Below are positions 34,104-42,929 of a DNA stretch of 64,000 nucleotides, one piece after another; the stretch's first letter is position 1; each line of letters begins with the position of its first letter. The DNA is from Anaeromyxobacter oryzae (GTDB taxonomy: Bacteria; Myxococcota; Myxococcia; Myxococcales; Anaeromyxobacteraceae): positions 1,634,501 through 1,698,500 of the forward strand of contig NZ_AP025591.1 of assembly GCF_023169945.1 (NCBI RefSeq), read 5' to 3'. The notes under the pieces were generated by a model. It searched no databases. It saw only the letters and a list, made by a program, of their open reading frames with translations, and had not been told where the DNA came from. A program made the position numbers and the translations under genes.

Positions 34104-35573
34104 CTACGACAGGATCCGCGCCGCCGCCTCCGCCCCCGGCACCTGCCCGAGGAAATGGACCAGCGCGAGGAGCCCCGCAGCGAGCGCCGCGTACGCGAGC
34201 CCCCACGCGGCGAGCTGCCGGGTCGAGAGTGGCGCGGCGCGGGAGGCCTTCTCGACGCGCTCGAGATCGCGCAGGTAGAACGCCTCCGACGGCGCGCCGA
34301 GCGGCGGCCCCACCACGGCCCGGAGCCACCGGAAGTGCTCGCGCCCGAACCGAGCGCGCTCCGGGAGGAGCCGCAGCGCTCGGCCGCCGGCCCGGGCCTG
34401 CACCTCCCCCGCGAGCTCCATCGCGCCGAGGATCGCCACGAGCCAGACGAGCCCGTAGCCGAAGTGCGTCCCCACCACGACGGCGGCGCCCAGCCCGAGC
34501 ACGGTGAGCGCGACGCCGAGGATCGAGGAGAAGGAGAACGCGAGCGCCTGCATCGCGCGGCCGCCGTCGAGCGGCGCGACCGGGATGAGGTTGAAGAGGT
34601 TGATGAGCGCCCACCAGGCCGCGACGGCCGCGAAGGCGGGCTGGCGCGTCCAGACCCAGAGCGCCGCCGGCACGAGCGCGAGCGCGGACCCCCAGAGCGG
34701 CCCGTTGAGCGCGACGTAGACCTGCTGCCGCCGCGAGGTGAACGCGTCCTCGCTCACCGCCACCGCGCCGAGGAACGGGATGAAGTACATGCCGCGGACA
34801 CGCATCCCGGTCCGGCGCATCGCGTGGACGTGGCCGTACTCGTGGACGAAGAGCTGGAAGAGCAGCACCAGCGCGAACTTCCAGCTGAAGACGTACGCGT
34901 ACGTGGCGACGGACGCGGCGGCCCAGCCGAGGTTCGCGGTCTTGAGCGCCTTCAGGACCGTGCCCCCGAGCTTCGCGAGGAGCCCCATGAGCCCCACGCC
35001 GCCGGAGCGCGGGCGGTCGGCCTGCGGCGCCGCACCGGGCTCCGGCACGGCGCGCGCGTCGAGCGGGGGCGCGACGAGGCCGGGCGGGAGGACGTCCCAC
35101 GCCGGCGTCCGCTGCACGACGAGGGCGAGGAGGAGCGGCGCGTCCCGGAGGTCCACGACCTCCACCTCGTCGCCGTCGAGGCCGCGGACCTTCGCGCAGG
35201 CGCCCTGCCCGGCGAGGTCCCCGAACGCGAACGAGCGGCCGCGCGCGTCGGCGACGATGGCGTACCGCTGCGGCGCGCGGTCGTGACACGCGCTCTCGCC
35301 GAAGCCGACCCGCAGCTCCTCCCAGCGCGCGTCGAGGGGCGCGTCGCGGCCGAGCACGGCGAGGCCGCGCGCCGTCGCGACGGCGCGGACGCCGCCGAGC
35401 TGGCGGACCGCGAGCGTGACGAGCGTCGCGACCACGCCGAGGATCCCGCCCCCGACGAGCGCCCGCTCGGGCGGGATCGCCGCGAGGAAGGCGAGGAACG
35501 CGCCGCCCGCCGCGCCGGCGATCACGACCGGGAGCACGTTGCGGAGGGCGGGGCGGAAGACGGCGGGTTCCAT
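34104..35573 (-). CDS. M50-family (site-2-type) membrane metalloprotease
   Basis: A 489-residue membrane protein. The zinc motif HEYGH is at 244-248 (QLFVHEYGHVHAMRRTGMRV), and the second site is LINLFNLIPVAPLDGGRAMQ (NxxPxxPLDGG), the pair that defines M50 proteases. Hydrophobic segments flank both sites. The first 190 residues contain two membrane segments and a soluble beta-rich domain (YAIVADARGRSFAFGDLAGQ) without a PDZ, which separates it from RseP three genes away. Its substrate is unknown. It lies 48 bp downstream of tsaB on the same strand. Confidence 0.9.
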   Translation of the reverse strand: MEPAVFRPALRNVLPVVIAGAAGGAFLAFLAAIPPERALVGGGILGVVATLVTLAVRQLGGVRAVATARGLAVLGRDAPLDARWEELRVGFGESACHDRAPQRYAIVADARGRSFAFGDLAGQGACAKVRGLDGDEVEVVDLRDAPLLLALVVQRTPAWDVLPPGLVAPPLDARAVPEPGAAPQADRPRSGGVGLMGLLAKLGGTVLKALKTANLGWAAASVATYAYVFSWKFALVLLFQLFVHEYGHVHAMRRTGMRVRGMYFIPFLGAVAVSEDAFTSRRQQVYVALNGPLWGSALALVPAALWVWTRQPAFAAVAAWWALINLFNLIPVAPLDGGRAMQALAFSFSSILGVALTVLGLGAAVVVGTHFGYGLVWLVAILGAMELAGEVQARAGGRALRLLPERARFGREHFRWLRAVVGPPLGAPSEAFYLRDLERVEKASRAAPLSTRQLAAWGLAYAALAAGLLALVHFLGQVPGAEAAARILS

Positions 35574-35621
35574 GAGGGTGTTCGGTTCCAGGGGCCGGGG
35601 GCGCCGGCCGGCGGGTTCGCT

Positions 35622-36395
35622 CTAGGCGGGCTTCGTCGCGCCGGGGCCGAGGCCGTGCGGGAACTTGAGCTCGGCCTCGCTCGGGCGGACGTAGTGCGGC
35701 TCGAGCGCGAAGAGCGCCTGCGCGTCGAAGGGGCGCGAGAGGAGCGCGTCGCCGGCGAGCGCGGCGACGGCGGACGCGGGCGGCGTCACGACGGCGGTGG
35801 CGAGGCGCGTCAGGCGGCCCTCGAGCGCGGCGGCGAACGCCGCGTACCCCTCCCCGAACGCGCGCGCGGCGCCGGGGTCCGGGAGCGCGGCGAGCCGCGC
35901 GACGAGCGCGTCCGGGCCGAGCGCGGCGTCCGGCGCGACCGCGGCGACGCCCTTCCCCTCCGCGCGGTAGAAGCCGGCGTAGACCTCGCCCTTCTTCGCG
36001 TCGAGGAGCGGGACGAGGAGGGTCCCCTCCGGCGCGTCCGCCGCGGCCGCGAGCGCCATCGCGGCGAGGCTCGACACGCCCGCGAGCGGCCGGCGGTTCG
36101 CGTAGGCGAGCCCCTTCCACGTCGCGAGGCCGATGCGCAGGCCGGTGAACGACCCGGGGCCGATGCCGATGGCGTAGCCCTCGACGTCCGGCAGCGTCAG
36201 CCCCTCCGCGACGAGGAGGTCCGTGAGCGCCGACGGGAGCCGCGCGCCGTGGCCGCCCGTCACGGCGCCGCGCGCCGCCTTCGCGGGGGCGTGCTCGGTC
36301 CGCTCGCACCGGACGCGCGCTGCCGCGCCGGGCGCGACGTCGGCGAGGACGCAGGAGAGCGTGAGCGTGGCGGTGTCGAGGGCGGCGACGAGCAC
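35622..36395 (-). CDS. tsaB: tRNA threonylcarbamoyladenosine biosynthesis protein TsaB
   Basis: A 257-residue protein needed, with TsaD and TsaE, to transfer the threonylcarbamoyl group to A37 of ANN-decoding tRNAs. The N-terminal ASKHA block MLVAALDTATLTLSCVLADV is followed by EGYAIGIGPGSFTGLRIGLA, the signature of TsaB, and ANRRPLAGVSSLAAMALAAA. The C-terminal domain is variable. It is located between rseP and the M50 gene, all on the minus strand, and may be read from the uppS operon. Confidence 0.93.
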   Translation of the reverse strand: MLVAALDTATLTLSCVLADVAPGAAARVRCERTEHAPAKAARGAVTGGHGARLPSALTDLLVAEGLTLPDVEGYAIGIGPGSFTGLRIGLATWKGLAYANRRPLAGVSSLAAMALAAAADAPEGTLLVPLLDAKKGEVYAGFYRAEGKGVAAVAPDAALGPDALVARLAALPDPGAARAFGEGYAAFAAALEGRLTRLATAVVTPPASAVAALAGDALLSRPFDAQALFALEPHYVRPSEAELKFPHGLGPGATKPA

Positions 36396-36430
36396 GGCGG
36401 TGTTCTAGCAGATCGCCCCGCTCCGGGCCG

Positions 36431-38113
36431 CTACTCGCCGGGCGGCTTCAGGAACCGGACGATGTCGTTCTTGAAGACGAACCCCATCAGCACGACGAGC
36501 AGGATGAGGCCGACGACGTTCGCGACCTCGCGGGCCCGCATCGAGAGCGGCCGCCGCGTGACGCCCTCCACCGCCGCCTGCGCGATGTGGCCGCCGTCGA
36601 GGACCGGGATCGGGAGCAGGTTCATGAGCCCGAGGTTCACGCTGATGAGGGCCATCTTGAAGAGGAACGACTCCCAGCCCTCCTCCGCGGCCTCGCGCGC
36701 GATCTGGAAGAGCATGAGCGGCCCGCCCACGTTCTCGAAGCTGATCTTGCCGGTGGCGATCCGGACGATGCCGAGGACGGTGATCCGCACCACCTCGCGG
36801 AGCTGCTGGACGGCGAGGCCGGCGATCTCGCCGAGCCCGCGGTCGAGCGGGACCTGCGCCGCCACGAGCGCCTTCGCGTCCACCGGGACGCGCCGGTCCG
36901 GCTCGAACCCGACCACCGGCAGGTCCACCTGCTTGCCGCTGATCTCGTCCTTCACCGTCCGGCGCCCCGGGACGATCTCGATGGTGCGCCCGTCGGCGAG
37001 CGCGAGCTTCACCGGGACGCCCGGCTTCCAGTCCTTCGCGGGCAGGTCGCGGAGCAGCGAGCGCACCGGCCGGCCGTTCACCGCGACGATCGCGTCGCCG
37101 CGTCGGAGCCCGGCCAGGGCCGCGGGGCTGCCAGGCTCCACCGCGGCGACGAAGCTCGAGACGGTCGGGTCGGCGAGCCGGATGACGCGAGCCTCGCCCG
37201 CGCAGGTCGGGACGCCCCCGAGCGCCACCGTCTCGTAGCGCGCGAGCTCGGCGCCGGGCATCGGCAGGGTGCCTTCGCGGACCACCTCGAGATCGATGGG
37301 CGCGCAGGCCGCCTTCGCGAGGGCGCGCTCGAGGTCGCCGGCGTTCCGCACCGGCGCGCCCCCGGCCTTGACCACGAGGTCGAACGGCTGGAGCGGGCCG
37401 GCCGCCCCGGGCGTCGCCGGCGCGACGAGCGCGGGCGCGTAGTAGGGGGTGACCCCGATGACGCCGCGCTCGGTGGTCTCGATGGGGTTCGACTCGCGCT
37501 CGCTCGAGGGCGTGATCGTCACCGGCGCGACCCGCTGTCCCTCCCGCTCGATCTCGAACGCGAGCGGCTCGCCCGCGTGCGGCGAGACGAGATCGCGGAG
37601 GTCGCCGAAGTAGCGCACCGGCCGAGGCGCGGCCCCCGGCGCGGTCACGGCGAGGATGCGGTCGCCCGGGCGGAGCCCCGCCCGATCAGCGGGCGAGCCA
37701 GGCGCGACCGTGCCGACCACCGGACCGGCGGTGGGCGTCCCGTTCTGGGCGAGCGCGAGGGCGAGGTAGATCGCGGCGGGGAAGAGGAGGTTCGACGCGG
37801 GGCCGGCGACCGCGATGAGGAGCCGCTTCCACGGCGGCTGCTCGAGGAAGCCGCGGCCGCGATCCTCCGGCGCGGGGACCTCCGACGGATCGTCGCCCGC
37901 CATCTTCACGTAGCCGCCGAGCGGCAGGATGGAGATCCGGTACTCGGTCTCGCCGCGCGTCACCCCGAAGAGCCGCGGCCCGAACCCGATCGAGAACCGG
38001 ACGACCTTCACCCCCAGCGCCTTCGCGACGAGGAAGTGCCCGAGCTCGTGGACGAAGATCAGGCCGCCGAGGAGGACGACGATGGACCCAAACTGGACGA
38101 GCGCGTCGGGCAT
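36431..38113 (-). CDS. rseP: RIP metalloprotease RseP
   Basis: A 560-residue inner-membrane site-2 protease, somewhat longer than the roughly 450-residue E. coli enzyme. Zinc residues His22, Glu23 and His26 lie in IFVHELGHFLVAKALGVKVV. Two PDZ domains follow (VVGTVAPGSPADRAGLRPGD near 130 and VAAVEPGSPAALAGLRRGDA near 325). The second active-site segment is NLGLMNLLPIPVLDGGHIAQ, and a final membrane helix (VANVVGLILLVVLMGFVF) closes it. The extra length lies in an insertion between the PDZ domains that carries Cys residues (KAACAPIDL and GGVPTCAGE). The family cleaves anti-sigma factors and signal peptides. Confidence 0.96.
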   Translation of the reverse strand: MPDALVQFGSIVVLLGGLIFVHELGHFLVAKALGVKVVRFSIGFGPRLFGVTRGETEYRISILPLGGYVKMAGDDPSEVPAPEDRGRGFLEQPPWKRLLIAVAGPASNLLFPAAIYLALALAQNGTPTAGPVVGTVAPGSPADRAGLRPGDRILAVTAPGAAPRPVRYFGDLRDLVSPHAGEPLAFEIEREGQRVAPVTITPSSERESNPIETTERGVIGVTPYYAPALVAPATPGAAGPLQPFDLVVKAGGAPVRNAGDLERALAKAACAPIDLEVVREGTLPMPGAELARYETVALGGVPTCAGEARVIRLADPTVSSFVAAVEPGSPAALAGLRRGDAIVAVNGRPVRSLLRDLPAKDWKPGVPVKLALADGRTIEIVPGRRTVKDEISGKQVDLPVVGFEPDRRVPVDAKALVAAQVPLDRGLGEIAGLAVQQLREVVRITVLGIVRIATGKISFENVGGPLMLFQIAREAAEEGWESFLFKMALISVNLGLMNLLPIPVLDGGHIAQAAVEGVTRRPLSMRAREVANVVGLILLVVLMGFVFKNDIVRFLKPPGE

Positions 38114-38203
38114 TCAGGAGACTCTAGCGGAGCGGGCGTCGTCCCGCTCGCCCCGTGCTCGTCGCCCGGCGCCCCGCCGGGCGGGAGGGCCCTGCGCCGA
38201 TGG

Positions 38204-39367
38204 TCACCGCTCCGCCCGCGCGACGCGCCGCTCCGCCTCGCGGCGGCCCCAGTCGCTCGCGGCGAGCGCCTGCTCGACCGACCGCACCGGCTCCGGCGCG
38301 TGCGCCTCGAGCACGTCGGCGCAGATCTCCGCGATCTCCGTGAAGCTGCAGCGGCGCGCGAGGAACGCCGCGACCGCCGCCTCGTCCGCGCCGGAGAGCA
38401 CCGCGGGGGAGGTCCCTCCCCGCTCGAGCGCCCGGTACGCGAGCGTGAACGCCGGGAAGCGCGCCGGGTCGGGGGTCTCGAAGGTGAGCTTCCCGAGCCG
38501 CGCGAGGTCGAGCGGCGCGAGGTCGAGGGGGAGGCGCCCCGGGTGGGCCATCGCGTAGCTGATCGGCCCGCGCATGTCGGAGATCCCGAGCTGCGCCACC
38601 ATCGAGCCGTCGATGTACTCGACCATCGAGTGCACGATCGACTCCGGGTGGACGACGATGTCGATCCGCGCGGAGTCCACGCCGAACAGCCAGCGCGCCT
38701 CGATCACCTCGAGCCCCTTGTTCATCAGGGTCGCGGAGTCGATGGTGATCTTGGCGCCCATCGTCCAGTTCGGGTGCTTGAGGGCGCGCTCGGGCGTGAC
38801 CGTCCGGAGCTCCGCCGCCGGGACGCCGCGGAGCGGGCCGCCGGAGGCGGTGAGGAGGAGCCGCCGCACCTCGGCGCGGTTGTGGCCGACGAGGGACTGG
38901 TGGATCGCGCTGTGCTCCGAGTCCACCGGCAGGATCGGGACGCCCTTCGCCGCGGCGCGCGCCATGAGCAGCTCGCCCGCGAGGACGAGGGACTCCTTGT
39001 TCGCGAGCCCGACCGGCTTGCCCGCCTCGATCGCGGCGGCCGTCGAGCGGAGCCCCGCGCCGCCGGAGATCGCGGCGAGGACGAAGTCGACGTCCGGGTG
39101 CGAGGCGATGGCGACCGCGCCCGTCTCGCCCGCGAGCACCTCCGTGCCGGGCGGCGCCTCGGCGCGGACCTCCCGCGCGACCGCCTCGTCGGCGACGGAC
39201 ACGAGGCGCGGGCGGAAGCGCCGGACCTGCTCGAGCACGCGCGCGCCGTTCCTCCCGGCGGCGAGGCCGACGACCTGGAACCGCTCCGGGAACCGGGCCG
39301 CGACGTCGAGCGCCTGGACGCCGATGGACCCGGTGCAGCCTAGGATGGCGACCTTCTTCACGGGCAC
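38204..39367 (-). CDS. dxr: 1-deoxy-D-xylulose 5-phosphate reductoisomerase
   Basis: A 387-residue enzyme of the MEP isoprenoid pathway, converting DXP to MEP with NADPH. It has the N-terminal NADPH motif KKVAILGCTGSIGVQALDVA, LVLAGELLMARAAAKGVPIL, the metal and substrate block PVDSEHSAIHQSLVG, LTASGGPLRGVPAAELRTVT, and HPNWTMGAKITIDSATLMNK with the conserved Glu in LEVIEARWLFGVD. It stands in the order uppS-cdsA-dxr-rseP, conserved in many bacteria. The precursor made here feeds undecaprenyl synthesis by uppS in the same run. Confidence 0.97.
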   Translation of the reverse strand: MPVKKVAILGCTGSIGVQALDVAARFPERFQVVGLAAGRNGARVLEQVRRFRPRLVSVADEAVAREVRAEAPPGTEVLAGETGAVAIASHPDVDFVLAAISGGAGLRSTAAAIEAGKPVGLANKESLVLAGELLMARAAAKGVPILPVDSEHSAIHQSLVGHNRAEVRRLLLTASGGPLRGVPAAELRTVTPERALKHPNWTMGAKITIDSATLMNKGLEVIEARWLFGVDSARIDIVVHPESIVHSMVEYIDGSMVAQLGISDMRGPISYAMAHPGRLPLDLAPLDLARLGKLTFETPDPARFPAFTLAYRALERGGTSPAVLSGADEAAVAAFLARRCSFTEIAEICADVLEAHAPEPVRSVEQALAASDWGRREAERRVARAER

Positions 39368-39418
39368 GGGAATCTCTGTAGCACGGCCACCGGAGGTGCG
39401 CCGCGCGGCCGGGGGGGT

Positions 39419-40264
39419 CTAGCGGGGGACCGCCAGCGCCGCCGCGAACAGGTAGATCCAGGGCGCGACGAAGAGCAGCGCGTCGATGCGATCGAGGAGC
39501 CCGCCGTGGCCCGGGATGATCTTCCCGGAGTCCTTCACGCCCGCGGCCCGCTTGACCATGGACTCGCACAGGTCGCCGAGGGGACCGAGCACCGCCCCGC
39601 CCGCGCCGATCCCCACCGCCACGCCCGCCGGGAGCGCCGCGGCGAGATCCGGCAGGAGCCAGCGCGTGACGAGCGCTCCGACGACCGAGCCGATGGCGCC
39701 TCCGGCGAACCCCTCCCACGTCTTCTTGGGCGAGATCCGCTCGTACATCTTGTGCTTTCCGAACGAGTGCCCGGCGAAGTAGGCGAAGGTGTCGTTCCCC
39801 CACGTCACGACGAACGCGAGGATCACCCACTCGACCCCGAAGCGGCGCAGCCCGACCACGCTCGCGAGGAGCAGGCCGCAGTACAGCCATGAGAGCGCCA
39901 CGACCGATGCGGCGCGCGGGATCGTCTCGAGCGGAGCCCTCCGGAAGAGGAGCACGGCGAGGAGCCCCACCGTCGCGCAGGCGAGGGCGAGGGCGGACCA
40001 GCCGGGGAGCAGCGCACCCTGGTCGGCGAACGCCGCCATGAGCGGGATCGCCCCGGCGACGCCGATCCCGAGCGCCTCGCCGACGCCGAGGGTGGTGAAC
40101 ATGAGGACGAGCTCGCTCGCGGCGACGAGCCCGGCGACGGCGGCGAGGATCGCGAAGGCCTTCCCGCCGACGATCGTGATCCAGACCGCGACCGGGAAGA
40201 GGACGATCGCGGAGGCGACGCGGAGGACGAGGTTCCGGCGGTTCTTCGGGTCGAGCGCTCCCAA
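39419..40264 (-). CDS. cdsA: Phosphatidate cytidylyltransferase
   Basis: A 281-residue integral membrane enzyme that makes CDP-diacylglycerol from phosphatidate and CTP. It has about eight hydrophobic segments and the C-terminal CdsA signature: SPKKTWEGFAGGAIGSVVGA and then LGPLGDLCESMVKRAAGVKD with SGKIIPGHGGLLDRIDALLF. Its product is the substrate of PgsA, also encoded in this window. It starts 10 bp after uppS. Confidence 0.96.
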   Translation of the reverse strand: MGALDPKNRRNLVLRVASAIVLFPVAVWITIVGGKAFAILAAVAGLVAASELVLMFTTLGVGEALGIGVAGAIPLMAAFADQGALLPGWSALALACATVGLLAVLLFRRAPLETIPRAASVVALSWLYCGLLLASVVGLRRFGVEWVILAFVVTWGNDTFAYFAGHSFGKHKMYERISPKKTWEGFAGGAIGSVVGALVTRWLLPDLAAALPAGVAVGIGAGGAVLGPLGDLCESMVKRAAGVKDSGKIIPGHGGLLDRIDALLFVAPWIYLFAAALAVPR

Positions 40265-40274
40265 TCGGCCCTCG

Positions 40275-41042
40275 CTAGTCGCAGTCGCGCGCGCGGCCCG
40301 CGAGCTGCGCGCCGGTGAGGCCGAAGCGGCGCTCCCGTCCCTGGAAGTCGGAGATGGCCGTGAGGAGGGCCTCGTCGCGGAAGTCCGGCCAGAGCACCTC
40401 CGAGAAGTGCAGCTCGGCGTAGGCGCACTGCCAGAGGAGGAAGTTCGAGATCCGCCGCTCCCCGCTCGTCCGGATGAGCAGGTCGAGCTCGGGGAGGCCG
40501 CGCGTCCAGAGCGCCGCCTCGATGTCCTCGGCGTCGAGCTCGGCGCCCTTCGCCGCCGCGGCCGCGCGCGCCGCGTACACGATCTCCTGCCGCCCGCCGT
40601 AGGAGAGGGCGAGCGTGAGCGTCATCCCGCGGTTCGCGGCGGTCTCCGCGCGCGCCGCGGCGAGCCGCCCGCGCACCGACTCCGGGAGGCGGTCCAGCTC
40701 TCCGATCGCGTTCAGCCGGATCCCGTTCTCCATCATCTCGGCGCGCTCGGAGTCGAGGTAGTCGGCGAGGAGCTGCATGAGCGCGTCCACCTCGTCGTCC
40801 GGCCGGGCCCAGTTCTCGGCGCTGAAGGCGTACACCGTGAGCGCCTCGACACCGATGCGGCGCGCCGTCCGGGTCACCGCCCGCACCGACTCCGAGCCCT
40901 CGCGGTGGCCGGCCACGCGCGGCAGGCCTCGCTGCTCCGCCCACCGGCCGTTGCCGTCCATGATGATGGCGACGTGGCGCGGCAGTGGGCGCGCCTTCAC
41001 GCGCGCCTCGAGCTCCGCGAGCGGGCTCCGGGGGTTCGTCAT
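40275..41042 (-). CDS. uppS: Isoprenyl transferase (undecaprenyl diphosphate synthase)
   Basis: A 255-residue cis-prenyltransferase. The P-loop-like HVAIIMDGNGRWAEQRGLPR begins the domain, followed by GHREGSESVRAVTRTARRIG, LTVYAFSAENWARPDDEVDA, and the C-terminal LLIRTSGERRISNFLLWQCA with YAELHFSEVLWPDF. It makes the C55 carrier lipid for cell-wall synthesis. It is the first gene of the run uppS-cdsA-dxr-rseP-tsaB and is divergent from the Ser/Thr kinase gene across about 105 bp. Confidence 0.97.
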   Translation of the reverse strand: MTNPRSPLAELEARVKARPLPRHVAIIMDGNGRWAEQRGLPRVAGHREGSESVRAVTRTARRIGVEALTVYAFSAENWARPDDEVDALMQLLADYLDSERAEMMENGIRLNAIGELDRLPESVRGRLAAARAETAANRGMTLTLALSYGGRQEIVYAARAAAAAKGAELDAEDIEAALWTRGLPELDLLIRTSGERRISNFLLWQCAYAELHFSEVLWPDFRDEALLTAISDFQGRERRFGLTGAQLAGRARDCD

Positions 41043-41147
41043 CGCGCGCGCTTATAGCACGGCGCGGCACGGGGCGGGCCCGGACGGGTGGGCTCGCCCC
41101 CTGCCTCCGTTTGACCCCCTCCCTCTCCCCTCCTATCCTCGAACCCC

Positions 41148-42215
41148 GTGCCTCCGCACCGCGTCGGCCCGTTCGAGATCCTGTCCGTGATCGGCCGGGG
41201 CGGGGTGGGAACCGTCTACCGCGCCCGCCACACGGCCAGCGGCTCGCTCGCCGCGGTGAAGGTGCTCGGTCCCGCACCGGCGGTGGACGCCACCGCGGCC
41301 CGCCGCCTCGCCCGCGAGTTCGAGGTGCTGCGGACGCTCGACCATCCGAACGTCGTGCGCGTGCTCGAGGCGGGCGTCGCGGAGGGGTACTCCTACCTCG
41401 CGATGGAGCTGGTCGAGGGGCTCGACCTCAGGACCTACCTGTCGCCCACCCTGGACGACGCTGCGATCGCCGCCGCGCGGGCCGTGGAGCCGACCGCGGG
41501 CGGCGAGACGCTCTCCGGATCGACGGGCGAGCCCGGCCCGGACGCGATCCGCGCCCTCGCGGCGATGATGGACGAGCCCGAGACGGAGGAGGTCCGCGTC
41601 CCCGGCGGCGCGGCCTGCGACGTCGCGGACGGAGCGCCGCGGGCCGCACCCGCCCCGCTCGCGCCGGAGATCGTCGCCGCGCTGAACCGCCCCGCGCGCG
41701 TCGCGCGGCTCCGGGCGGCGATGACCCAGGTCGCCGACGCGCTCCGGTACGTGCACGCCCGCGGGCTGGTGCACCGGGACCTGAAGCCCTCGAACATCAT
41801 GGTCGACGACGCCCGCCGCGCGCGCCTCATGGACTTCGGGCTCGTGAAGGCGGCGACGGAGGCGGAGGAGGCGCTCACGCAGGCGGGGCGCGTGGTCGGC
41901 ACCTACCGGTACATGTCACCAGAGCAGGCGCAGGGGCACACCGTCGACGCGCGGAGCGACCTCTACAGCTTCGGCGTGATCCTCTACGAGCTGCTCGCGG
42001 GCGTGCCGCCGTTCGCGGCGCAGGATCCGGTGGAGCTGTGGCGCGAGATCCTGCACGCGCGGCCGCCGCCGCTCGAGCAGGTGAACCCCGGCGCCGACCG
42101 TGCGCTCTCCGCGCTCGCGCTCCGGCTCCTCGAGAAGGACCCCGCGGCGCGCTGCCAGTCGGCGGGCGAGGTGATCGCGGTGCTCGCGTCCGCCGAGCCG
42201 ACGCTCCGCTACTGA
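41148..42215 (+). CDS. Ser/Thr protein kinase with inserted loop in the kinase domain
   Basis: A 355-residue Hanks-type kinase starting at GTG. Motifs: glycine loop VIGRGGVGTVYRARHTASGS, Lys38 in AAVKVL, catalytic loop His209/Asp211 in HRDLKPSNIMVDD, DFG with Asp229 (LMDFGLVKAATEA), and YRYMSPEQAQGHTVDARSDL. There is no membrane segment or sensor domain. Between the hinge (LRTYLSPTLDD) and the alphaE helix (RVARLRAAMTQVADALRYVH) an extra stretch of about 75 residues, rich in Ala, Pro and acidic residues, interrupts the domain. It may be the first gene of a three-gene plus-strand unit with the unknown gene and the DnaC-like ATPase. Confidence 0.9.
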   Translation: MPPHRVGPFEILSVIGRGGVGTVYRARHTASGSLAAVKVLGPAPAVDATAARRLAREFEVLRTLDHPNVVRVLEAGVAEGYSYLAMELVEGLDLRTYLSPTLDDAAIAAARAVEPTAGGETLSGSTGEPGPDAIRALAAMMDEPETEEVRVPGGAACDVADGAPRAAPAPLAPEIVAALNRPARVARLRAAMTQVADALRYVHARGLVHRDLKPSNIMVDDARRARLMDFGLVKAATEAEEALTQAGRVVGTYRYMSPEQAQGHTVDARSDLYSFGVILYELLAGVPPFAAQDPVELWREILHARPPPLEQVNPGADRALSALALRLLEKDPAARCQSAGEVIAVLASAEPTLRY

Positions 42216-42245
42216 CGGACCTCCGCGCTACGATCCCGCGCGCCC

Positions 42246-42914
42246 ATGTCGGACCTCCCCGCCGCCGCGCTCGGCTACCAGGCGGTCGTGACCGAGTACT
42301 TCCTCGCGCTCCGCGGCGCGGGGCTGCTCGTGTCGCCGCTCGACGAGGAGCTCGTGCTCGAGTGGGAGCGCCGCGGCCTGCCCGTGGCCGTCGTCTGCCA
42401 GGGGCTCAAGGACGGGATGGCGGCCCTCGCGGCCCGGAACGCCGGCGCGCCGCGCTCGATCCGGTCCCTCCGCCTCGCGGTGGAGGACGCGTGGCGGGCG
42501 TACCGCGCCGGCCGGGTGGGAGACGCGCCGCCGCCGCCGGGCGAGGAAGCGGCCGCCGCCGCGCGCCTCGCCGCCGCGCGCGCGCTGCTCGCGGACGCCG
42601 GGCGCGAGGCGCGCGGCCCGCTCCGGGACGCCTACCGGGACGCGTGGCGCGCGGTCGCCGCCGCGCCGGGCCGGCCGGGCTCGCCCCTCGAGCGCCTCGA
42701 GACGGCGCTCGCGGAGGCGGACGATCGCCTCCTCGCCGGGTGGCTGGCGTGCCTGCCGCGCCCGGAGCGCGCCGCCCTCGGGCCGCGGCTCCGGCTCCTC
42801 GCCGGACCGCGGGAGCGCGGCACGAGCGCGCGCGCACACCGCGAGGCGCTGCGCCATCACCTGCATGACGCGGCGCGCCGGGCGGGGCTGACCTGCCTCC
42901 GCGGATCCGTGTAG
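42246..42914 (+). CDS. Unknown protein upstream of DnaC-like ATPase
   Basis: A 222-residue protein without a recognised family. The N-terminal 60 residues look well structured (AALGYQAVVTEYFLALRGAG and LDEELVLEWERRGLPVAVVC), which resembles DnaD/replication-protein-like helical motifs only loosely. An Arg/Ala-rich middle and a helical C-terminus end in HHLHDAARRAGLTCLRGSV. It starts 30 bp after the kinase and ends 15 bp before the ATPase, so co-transcription is likely. A role as partner of the helicase-loader-like ATPase is a guess from position. Confidence 0.7.
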   Translation: MSDLPAAALGYQAVVTEYFLALRGAGLLVSPLDEELVLEWERRGLPVAVVCQGLKDGMAALAARNAGAPRSIRSLRLAVEDAWRAYRAGRVGDAPPPPGEEAAAAARLAAARALLADAGREARGPLRDAYRDAWRAVAAAPGRPGSPLERLETALAEADDRLLAGWLACLPRPERAALGPRLRLLAGPRERGTSARAHREALRHHLHDAARRAGLTCLRGSV

Positions 42915-42929
42915 ACTCCCTCGCCCCCC

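Noticed and set aside
33585..37238. A 1217-codon open frame on the plus strand
   Set aside because: It is antisense to the M50, tsaB and rseP genes and runs through the 63-bp repeats; the translation is Arg/Glu/His low-complexity, typical of GC-rich antisense frames.
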